The notes beneath the pieces were generated by a model. The model was not told the origin of the DNA, ran no database searches, and saw only the letters and a program-made list of their open reading frames with translations. From an uncultured Oscillospiraceae bacterium (GTDB taxonomy: Bacteria; Bacillota; Clostridia; Oscillospirales; Ruminococcaceae), in the NCBI GenBank assembly GCA_934446355.1, contig CAKSEC010000024.1, positions 1 through 24,764 on the forward strand: a stretch of DNA of 24,764 nucleotides, read 5' to 3'. Position 1 is the stretch's first letter. Each line of letters opens with the position of its first letter. Shown in pieces: positions 7,209 to 12,984 of this stretch. The position numbers and the translations under genes are program-made.

Positions 7209-8015
7209 CTATTTGACGCCGAGGGCGGTTCTGAACTGCTCCGGCGTCATTCCCTCATATTTCCTGAATACCCTGAGAAAATATTTTTCATCACTGAAAC
7301 CGCATGAGAATGCAGCTTCCTTTATCGAAATGCTTCTGTCTGAAAGAAGCTGCTTGGAAAGCTCGATTCTTGTGCGGTTTATGCTTGATGTGAGCGTAAT
7401 TCCGGCGTCACGCTTGTATATTGCAGACAGATATTCCGGATTATAGTGAAATTCCTCCGCAATAACGCTGAGCGAAAGTTCCCGATGGCAGTTCAGCCGT
7501 ATCCACTCGTTGATGTCGGCAATGAGCGGCGGCAGCGGGCTTGCGCTTCGTCCGAGGTCGTACTGCTGCTGAGTGATCTCGGTCAGCAGCATTTCCAGAG
7601 CGCATTCAGCCATTCTGGGAGTGTAGATATCACGCCTTGAAATGTCGATAAGCTGCCGGAAAAGCAGACCTATCCTCTGCGAACTGCCCCTGCCGTATTC
7701 TGGCAGAATGAATCCGCCCTCAGCCGGTGTTTCCGACAGGGGAGGGTCAGTGCGGAAATGCGCCCACAGGTAGGACAGTTCGGCGGGCGACGGCGAAGTG
7801 CCGAAGTGCTCCGAACCGGCATTCAGCAGGGCGTATTCACCGCCGCTGACGGTGTATTCCCGTCCCGACGTCGATATCGACAGGCTGCCAGACAGCACGT
7901 ATATCAGCACGCAGCATTCCATCGTGCGGTGCTGGTGCAGGAAGCCGCTGCGGCTGATGAGATTCCCGCCGTTAAAGAATTGAAGCCGGGCGTCCGGCTC
8001 GGAATAGTAAGTCAT
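7209..8015 (-). CDS. AraC-family transcriptional regulator with N-terminal cupin domain
   Basis: The protein (about 268 residues) has an N-terminal cupin-type effector domain (FLHQHRTMECCVLIYVLSG, then GGEYALLNAGSEHF) and two C-terminal helix-turn-helix motifs: LSLSVIAEEFHYNPEYLSAIYK, then SIKEAAFSCGFSDEKYFLRV followed by FRKYEGMTPEQFR, the AraC signature. Such proteins usually sense sugars and control nearby glycan genes, so the adjacent GH127 gene is the natural candidate target; this is inference. I chose the ATG at 8015 because GGTGAT lies at a good distance; ATGs at 8021 and 8027 are too close to or within that site. Its end is three bp from the end of the convergent GH127 gene. The mgsA terminator lies just upstream, and I found no clear promoter of its own. 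Confidence 0.92.
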   Translation of the reverse strand: MTYYSEPDARLQFFNGGNLISRSGFLHQHRTMECCVLIYVLSGSLSISTSGREYTVSGGEYALLNAGSEHFGTSPSPAELSYLWAHFRTDPPLSETPAEGGFILPEYGRGSSQRIGLLFRQLIDISRRDIYTPRMAECALEMLLTEITQQQYDLGRSASPLPPLIADINEWIRLNCHRELSLSVIAEEFHYNPEYLSAIYKRDAGITLTSSINRTRIELSKQLLSDRSISIKEAAFSCGFSDEKYFLRVFRKYEGMTPEQFRTALGVK

Positions 8016-8038
8016 AAACATCACCAAAATTAAAATAA

Positions 8039-8058
8039 GGGAGGGTCATGACCCTCCC
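8039..8058 (-). terminator. Terminator of the minD-mgsA operon
   Basis: A perfect 20-bp palindrome (GGGAGGGTCA and its complement) lies just after the mgsA stop and is followed on the minus strand by a T-rich stretch (TTATTTTAATTTT). The plus strand also has a short T-run, so it may work in both directions. Confidence 0.8.
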
Positions 8059-8074
8059 CCAAGTTTTTAATTCA

Positions 8075-8473
8075 TCAGCTGCGCATATATTCACGCCAGT
8101 CGAGGTCGCCCCGTTCAAGTGCGTGGATAAGCGCTTCCGCCGTTGCGATATTTGTTGCAACGGGAATATTATGTACGTCGCACAGGCGGAGCAGATTTAT
8201 GTCGTTCGGCTCGTGCGATTTTGCATTGAGAGGGTCACGGAAGAAGATAAGAAGATCTATCTCGTTGCAGGAAATGCTTGACGCAAGCTGCTGATCTCCT
8301 CCCTGAGAACCGCTCAGAAACCTCTGGATATGCAGACCTGTTGCCTCGGCAACAAGCTTTCCGGTAGTACCCGTGGCACGTATATCGTGGCGGCTCAAAA
8401 TTCCGCAATATGCGATACAAAACTGCACCATAAGTTCTTTTTTGGAGTCGTGTGCGATAAGTGCAATGACCAT
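8075..8473 (-). CDS. mgsA: Methylglyoxal synthase
   Basis: MgsA converts dihydroxyacetone phosphate to methylglyoxal and phosphate, a glycolytic bypass used when phosphate is scarce or sugar is in excess. The 132-residue protein has the family core: IALIAHDSKK at the N terminus, TGTTGK phosphate loop at about residues 34-39, GGDQQ containing the catalytic Asp (D60), FFRDPL, and HEP followed by LLRLCDVHNIPVATN. The position matching E. coli Asp101 (HDPD) reads Asn90 here (HEPND), though Asp follows directly; I believe this is tolerated in clostridial members. AGGAGG lies eight nt before the ATG. It follows minD by 15 nt and they share a terminator; mgsA next to min genes is a recurrent Firmicutes arrangement. 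Confidence 0.93.
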   Translation of the reverse strand: MVIALIAHDSKKELMVQFCIAYCGILSRHDIRATGTTGKLVAEATGLHIQRFLSGSQGGDQQLASSISCNEIDLLIFFRDPLNAKSHEPNDINLLRLCDVHNIPVATNIATAEALIHALERGDLDWREYMRS

Positions 8474-8488
8474 TGCTGCTCCCTCCTT

Positions 8489-9226
8489 TTAATTGATGTT
8501 CACGGTAAGGGGAACTTCCTCGCCGAGAATACGTCTTGCGATGGCTGCATATGCTTTTGCGCCGCCGCAGGAAGCGGGCAGGGGCTGACCCTTTGCGCCG
8601 CACACCTTGATATTGATGTCCTCCGGCACAACGCCGATGAGCGGAATGCCGACATTATCCATTACCTCGTCAAGGTCGTAGAGGATATCCTCGTCCTTGA
8701 AGTTCGGGCTTACCTTATTAATAACAAGACGCTGATTCGTGCAGTTCTTCACATAAAGGAAGTCCGACAGGATAGCACCGTCACGCACGCAGACCGTATC
8801 CGGCGTGGTGACCATCAGGATAAGTTCAGCCGCCTTGATGACGCTGAACACCGAACTGCCGATACCGGCGGTGTCCATTATGATATAGTCGAAGTGCTTG
8901 CGCATTTCCTCGCACACTTCCATGATCTTTTCAGGGTTGATGTCGATGAAAGGGTTTCTTGTTGCACAGACAAGATACAGATTATCCACCCTGTCGACCT
9001 TTGTGGTCGCAGTGAGAATATCTATCTTTCCCTCAAGATATTCACCGATGTCGTGCTTGACCTTGTCCTTTATTCCGAGCATTATGTCAAGGCATCTCAG
9101 ACCGAAATCCAACTCAACCACGAGCGTCTTTTTTCCAAGAGCGGCAAGTGCTGTCGCAACGTTCGCTGAAGTGGTGGATTTTCCGGTGCCGCCTTTTCCG
9201 GCTGTTACCGCAATTATCTGTGACAT
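8489..9226 (-). CDS. minD: MinD-like ParA-family ATPase lacking the C-terminal membrane anchor
   Basis: This 245-residue P-loop ATPase has the deviant Walker A motif KGGTGKSTTS at residues 11-20, switch I around DFGLRCLDIMLG (close to the LDxxLG signature of MinD) and Walker B YIIMDTAG. MinD dimerises on ATP, binds the membrane and recruits MinC to block septation away from midcell. The conserved ARRILGEEVPL is followed by only five residues, so the amphipathic C-terminal helix that anchors MinD to the membrane is absent. No minC or minE lies nearby. It may therefore be a soluble paralogue with another positioning role. GAGGGG six nt before the ATG supports the start. It is the first gene of a two-gene unit with mgsA. 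Confidence 0.8.
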   Translation of the reverse strand: MSQIIAVTAGKGGTGKSTTSANVATALAALGKKTLVVELDFGLRCLDIMLGIKDKVKHDIGEYLEGKIDILTATTKVDRVDNLYLVCATRNPFIDINPEKIMEVCEEMRKHFDYIIMDTAGIGSSVFSVIKAAELILMVTTPDTVCVRDGAILSDFLYVKNCTNQRLVINKVSPNFKDEDILYDLDEVMDNVGIPLIGVVPEDINIKVCGAKGQPLPASCGGAKAYAAIARRILGEEVPLTVNIN

Positions 9227-9322
9227 ATTATTCCCCTCTCGATCTATATCCTGCTCATATCCCGGCGGTCTTTCTGATCTTGGGACACGAACCTCTGGAT
9301 CATCTGATAACTTCTCTACTAT

Positions 9323-9328
9323 ATTCTA
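9323..9328 (-). promoter_or_regulatory. Extended -10 promoter of minD-mgsA
   Basis: TGATAGAAT on the minus strand gives an extended -10 (TAGAAT, 9328-9323). The hexamer 17 nt further up (TTTCAT) is a poor -35. The predicted start near 9316 leaves a leader of about 90 nt. Confidence 0.5.
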
Positions 9329-9478
9329 TCACAAAAGCCGCCTAAATGAAAGCGTTTTTTTATACTTTACAAAAATTTGTGAAAAATCTGAAAAATACAG
9401 GCTGTTTTTTGTGCATATTTACACAGTATTCTATCCCACTATATACCTGCATATTCTTGCATTTGGTGATCGCTCAGC

Positions 9479-9512
9479 GACAATCAGGAACGATAATTCG
9501 ACAATTAGGAAC
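9479..9512 (+). promoter_or_regulatory. Paired direct repeats, likely LytTR-type operator
   Basis: GACAATCAGGAAC (9479-9491) and GACAATTAGGAAC (9500-9512) match at 12 of 13 bases and are offset by exactly 21 bp, two helical turns. The 9-base cores ACAATCAGG and ACAATTAGG, 12 bp apart, resemble the AgrA/LytTR repeat ACAGTTAAG, which also occurs as direct repeats with 12-13 bp between. The second copy ends six bp before the -35 at 9519. A LytTR response regulator is encoded at 15527-16237. Confidence 0.6.
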
Positions 9513-9518
9513 ACTTTA

Positions 9519-9547
9519 TTGACAGAGGACGAAAAAAGTGATATAAT
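9519..9547 (+). promoter_or_regulatory. Consensus promoter of the membrane protein-clostripain operon
   Basis: TTGACA (9519-9524), 17-nt spacer, TATAAT (9542-9547), both hexamers perfect, with TGA giving an extended -10. The start would be near 9554, with a leader of about 40 nt carrying AGGAGG before the first gene. Confidence 0.85.
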
Positions 9548-9593
9548 ATTTTGCAACAAGACACTTGAGTATTAATTTACAGGAGGACACACG

Positions 9594-10370
9594 ATGTCAG
9601 AACAGGAAAACACCACAGCACAGAACACTGCTCCCGAAGCAGCGCAGAAACCCAAGAGAAGCAGGGAGGATATCCTTGAGATAATCATTGCGATATTCCT
9701 CGGCGTCACCGCGTTGGCGACCGCATGGGCTTCATGGATAGGTTCGCTTCATGGCGGCAATATGTCGACAAATTACACCAAGAGCAATAACCTTGCTTCA
9801 GACGGAAACGCAAGGTGGAACGAGGCTTCTCAGTCGCTCATGCAGGATATGCAGGTGTGGAACCTTATCAGTGATTATCAGGTAGAGGTGCTTTATGCGA
9901 GCGAGTCCGGCGACGATGATAAGATGTACGAAAACGCGTATAAGATAAAGTTCATCTGCGCAGACAATCTTTCACAGGAAATGGCAGACCTTGTAAATTA
10001 CGATTTCAGCTTTGAGGCTGACCAGATAATCAACTGGGTGCTCAACGATGAAAAGGCGACCACAAGTCCTTTCACCGATGAAAGCTTCATTGAGAGCTAC
10101 TACGCAGAAGCACGTGACGTGCTTGCTGAAAGCGAATCAGTGCTTGAAGAGGGTCAGGCTGACAACACCAAGGGCGACAAGTTCAATCTTGTTACCGTTA
10201 TATATTCGGTAGTGCTGTTCATGCTTGGTATTGTGGGAACTTTCCGCCGTCTGCCGAACAGAATGCTTATCACTGCGGTTGCAATTGCGGGCTTCCTTTT
10301 CGGCACGATATATATGTTTACAATACCTTTCCCGACAGGATTCAATTTCTTAGGCTTCTTCGGCGGCTGA
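9594..10370 (+). CDS. Uncharacterised three-helix membrane protein
   Basis: This 258-residue protein starts with a charged, cytoplasmic-looking tail (residues 1-25, with KPKRSRED). A first membrane helix follows at about 27-49 (IIIAIFLGVTALATAWASWIG), then an extracytoplasmic acidic, helical region at 50-197, and two more helices at about 198-217 and 223-244. The pattern LATAWASW followed by a Tyr/Asn-rich stretch resembles a recurring but uncharacterised bacterial membrane family; I do not know its function. AGGAGG lies seven nt before the ATG. The gene is 23 nt upstream of the clostripain-type lipoprotein and shares its promoter, so the two probably work together at the cell surface, for example as anchor or regulator of the peptidase, which is inference. 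Confidence 0.85.
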   Translation: MSEQENTTAQNTAPEAAQKPKRSREDILEIIIAIFLGVTALATAWASWIGSLHGGNMSTNYTKSNNLASDGNARWNEASQSLMQDMQVWNLISDYQVEVLYASESGDDDKMYENAYKIKFICADNLSQEMADLVNYDFSFEADQIINWVLNDEKATTSPFTDESFIESYYAEARDVLAESESVLEEGQADNTKGDKFNLVTVIYSVVLFMLGIVGTFRRLPNRMLITAVAIAGFLFGTIYMFTIPFPTGFNFLGFFGG

Positions 10371-10393
10371 TTTTGTAATTAGGGAGGTTAACG

Positions 10394-12535
10394 ATGAAAT
10401 ACAACAAACTGATCTCCGCCATGCTCGCAGGAGCGGTCGCACTCAGCTGCACAGGCTGTTCGGGCGACGACGAGGACATCTGGACGGACGAAACCTCAGA
10501 CGGCTATCTTGCCGACGATACGCAGGAGGACGATTCCTATGCGAACAGCGGCTCAGAGTCCGGCGGGCGTACATATCTTAACGGTGCGACGCAGCTTTCC
10601 ATCAGCGGCGGCGAACTTGGCATAAACCGCCGTTCCCGCAGCAATACGACCCCCATGGGCGACAGCGGCTGGACGATTCTGGTTTATCTGTGCGGTTCTG
10701 ACCTTGAAAGCGGATATTCTGCGGCTACTCTGGATATCATTGAAGCGATAAGCGCAGAGTATAACGAGGACGTTCGTATCGTATACCAGACGGGTGGTTC
10801 TTCCGAGTGGTACGACGGTATGATATCCAACACGTCCATTCAGCGTTATGTCACTATTGACGAGGATATAGAACTTGTTGACGAGCAGTATGACGCAAGC
10901 ATGGGCGACCCCGCAACGCTGCAGGATTTTGTGTCTTGGGGCATAGAGAATTACCCTGCACAGCACATGGGTCTTGTATTCTGGAATCACGGCGGCGGAA
11001 GCATAAGCGGCGTGTGCTTTGACGAGAATCACGACAGCGACAGCCTTTCCCTGCGCGAGATAGATTCTGCGCTGAACTCCGTCTATGACAAGATGACCGA
11101 TAAGTTCGAGTTCATCGGCTTTGACGCCTGCCTTATGAGCACGCTTGAAACAGCGAATATTCTTGTGCCTTATGCAAGGTATATGTTCGCTTCCGAGGAG
11201 GTAGAGCCGGGCGGCGGCTGGAATTACACCGATATCATGAACTTCCTCAGCCAGAACCCCGACGCTGACGCAAATGCGCTCGGCGAAATGCAGTGCGAAA
11301 GCTATTATCAGCACTGCATCGACGCCGGCGACTGGGAAAGCAGCACTTTCTCGATAATCGACCTGTCAAAGCTTGACGCACTGCTGACCTCTTTCGACAA
11401 GACCGCAAAGGAAATGTACGAAAGCGGCGATATGGCGGGTATCGCACGTGCGATATACAATGCCGACAACTTCGGCGGCAACAACAGAAGCGAGGGCTAC
11501 ACCAACATGGTGGATATGCTGGGGCTTCTTCAGGCGGTCGAGCCGTATGCGCCGAATGCTTCCGACACTATTCAGAAGCTGAATGCGGCTGTGATCCACA
11601 ATATAAACGGTCCTCAGCACGAGGGCGCAGGCGGTATCTCGATGTATTATCCGCTTTCCGTCGAGGGAAGTCAGGAGCTTTCGATATTCTCGGATATCTG
11701 CACCAGCAGCTATTATCTGGCATTTGTTGACGAGGCGGCATACGGTACGACCGGCGGCGACCTCAGCAGCTATGACAACAGTTCGATATTCAGCGATACC
11801 GACGACTTCTGGAACAATGGCTATTCCGCTGATTCAAACGTCGGCACGAACTGCGACGAATTCTGCGATGTTGACGAAAACAGCACTGTAGGTGTTTCAG
11901 ACGTTTATTTTGACGACGGCGGAAAATACACCCTGCAGCTTTCCGATATGGACGCGTTCAACTACGCTGCGTGCAGCCTGTTCATGCAGTATGAGGGCGT
12001 GAATGTTTACCTTGGCGAGGACGACGACGTTATCGTTGATTACGACCAGATGACCATTCAGGACGATTTCGACGGCTCTTGGCCCTCGCTGGACGATCAG
12101 CCGCTTGTAACTCAGGTGGTTAGCGTAGGTGAGGACAAGAACGTATACACCTGCCCCGTGCTGCTCAACGGCGAGCAGACCAACCTGCGTATCGAACTTG
12201 ACTGGAACGCCCTTGAAATGACTGTTATCGGCGCATGGGCAGGTATCGACCCTGAAACCGGCGCAGCCGCAAGAGAGACCGTAAAGCTTAAGGACGGCGA
12301 CAAGATAACGCCTGTCTACTACGCATTCACCTCGGACGATCTGGAGGTCATCTACGGTGACGAGTACGAGGTCAGCGGCGACACCTACATATCCTATTCA
12401 ATGCTTCCCGACTGCGATTACAGCTATTCCATGACGCTGTATGACATTTACGGAAACGCATTCTATGCTCCTGCCGTCACATTCACTGTTGATGAAGACG
12501 GCGAAATCTACTACAATGCCGATGATCTGGCGTGA
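10394..12535 (+). CDS. Clostripain-family (peptidase C11) lipoprotein
   Basis: This is a 713-residue surface cysteine peptidase. The N terminus is a lipoprotein signal (MKYNKLISAMLAGAVALSC, then TGC) with lipidation probably at C22, followed by an acidic, Ser/Asp-rich linker to about residue 88. The C11 domain begins with GWTILVYLCGSDLES; the catalytic dyad is H199 in WNHGGG and C246 in GFDACLMS. Clostripain-type enzymes cleave after Arg or Lys and often need activating self-cleavage. From about residue 430 to the end is a long acidic, beta-rich region of unknown role that could bind partner proteins or calcium. GGGAGG six nt before the ATG supports the start. The operon ends at the terminator near 12618. 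The target protein is unknown. Confidence 0.9.
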   Translation: MKYNKLISAMLAGAVALSCTGCSGDDEDIWTDETSDGYLADDTQEDDSYANSGSESGGRTYLNGATQLSISGGELGINRRSRSNTTPMGDSGWTILVYLCGSDLESGYSAATLDIIEAISAEYNEDVRIVYQTGGSSEWYDGMISNTSIQRYVTIDEDIELVDEQYDASMGDPATLQDFVSWGIENYPAQHMGLVFWNHGGGSISGVCFDENHDSDSLSLREIDSALNSVYDKMTDKFEFIGFDACLMSTLETANILVPYARYMFASEEVEPGGGWNYTDIMNFLSQNPDADANALGEMQCESYYQHCIDAGDWESSTFSIIDLSKLDALLTSFDKTAKEMYESGDMAGIARAIYNADNFGGNNRSEGYTNMVDMLGLLQAVEPYAPNASDTIQKLNAAVIHNINGPQHEGAGGISMYYPLSVEGSQELSIFSDICTSSYYLAFVDEAAYGTTGGDLSSYDNSSIFSDTDDFWNNGYSADSNVGTNCDEFCDVDENSTVGVSDVYFDDGGKYTLQLSDMDAFNYAACSLFMQYEGVNVYLGEDDDVIVDYDQMTIQDDFDGSWPSLDDQPLVTQVVSVGEDKNVYTCPVLLNGEQTNLRIELDWNALEMTVIGAWAGIDPETGAAARETVKLKDGDKITPVYYAFTSDDLEVIYGDEYEVSGDTYISYSMLPDCDYSYSMTLYDIYGNAFYAPAVTFTVDEDGEIYYNADDLA

Positions 12536-12617
12536 GCCGGATAGCAGGGCGCATATCGCTGCCGCTTGGCCGTGAGACGGCGATGTACGTTATATATACC
12601 ATTTTTTCTTCCCTTTT

Positions 12618-12651
12618 CTCTCGCTGCTTTTAAGGCAGCGGGAGTTTTTTT
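12618..12651 (+). terminator. Terminator of the membrane protein-clostripain operon
   Basis: CTCTCGCTGC pairs with GCAGCGGGAG (one G-U pair) around a short loop, followed by seven T on the plus strand. It lies 83 nt after the clostripain stop. Confidence 0.85.
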
Positions 12652-12664
12652 GTGCCGCAGCCGA

Positions 12665-12684
12665 ACTGCGCATTTCGGCGCAGT
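12665..12684. repeat. Intergenic hairpin
   Basis: ACTGCGC and GCGCAGT form a perfect 7-bp stem with an ATTTCG loop, between the plus-strand terminator and the minus-strand terminator. No T-run follows on either strand; role unknown. Confidence 0.4.
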
Positions 12685-12696
12685 CTGAAAAAGGGC

Positions 12697-12827
12697 AAAA
12701 AAAATGACCCTTTCGGGTCGGGTGCAGATCGCTGCAAAGTAAAATAATCGTTATGTGTAGAACAAAAGAAAGGAGACAACTAAACAAAACAAATGAACGG
12801 AGATTTGAAAACTCTGACCATTTATTT
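12697..12827 (-). ncRNA. Candidate small RNA of about 130 nt
   Basis: A perfect promoter on the minus strand (12834-12862) predicts a start near 12827, and a GNRA-looped terminator ends at about 12697. Between them no frame has a ribosome binding site. The RNA has two pyrimidine-rich, probably single-stranded stretches containing UCUCC (one UGUCUCCUUUCUUUUG), complementary to Shine-Dalgarno sequences. A 5-bp hairpin (TGCAG/CTGCA, 12723-12736) then precedes the terminator. This is the usual build of a trans-acting Firmicutes sRNA. It lies downstream of the histidine kinase on the same strand, so it could instead be a separately initiated 3' tail of that operon. Confidence 0.5.
12706..12719 (-). 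terminator. Minus-strand terminator of the candidate small RNA
   Basis: On the minus strand GACCC-GAAA-GGGTC forms a 5-bp stem with a stable GNRA loop, followed by A and eight T (12704-12697). It would also stop read-through from the histidine kinase gene ending at 12985. Confidence 0.7.
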
Positions 12828-12833
12828 GATTAT

Positions 12834-12862
12834 ATTATACAGTGATTTGACCATTTTGTCAA
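12834..12862 (-). promoter_or_regulatory. Consensus promoter with possible operators, driving the candidate small RNA
   Basis: TTGACA (12862-12857), 17-nt spacer, TATAAT (12839-12834), both perfect. The -35 and the start of the spacer form an inverted repeat TTGAC-N6-GTCAA. The sequence AAATGGTCA occurs twice on this strand, 33 bp apart, in the spacer (12856-12848) and just after the start point (12823-12815), which suggests repressor sites. Confidence 0.7.
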
Positions 12863-12984
12863 TATATTTTTGAGAGTTTTATTTTTTTCGTGCAAACCTC
12901 ACAAAAACGCTTCCTGAGATTTGATGGCGGATTGGAGTATTCAACCTATATTTGTATTAATATGTAATTTCGGGCTTGGATACG

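Larger units (their letters stand above)
9227..9593. other. Divergent control region between minD and the clostripain operon
   Basis: This gap contains the minD leader and promoter on one strand, and the paired direct repeats and consensus promoter on the other. A small palindrome TCGCTCAGCGA lies just before the first direct repeat (about 9469-9479). No gene is evident between 9330 and 9470, which is AT-rich. Confidence 0.6.
12536..12984. other. Intergenic region between clostripain and histidine kinase genes
   Basis: This 449-bp gap contains the operon terminator, a hairpin, and the small-RNA unit with its promoter. From 12863 to 12984 I see only AT-rich sequence without a clear signal. 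Confidence 0.6.

Noticed and set aside
10553..11314. Minus-strand frame of 253 codons
   Set aside because: It is antisense to the catalytic domain of the clostripain-type gene and shows no motif of its own.
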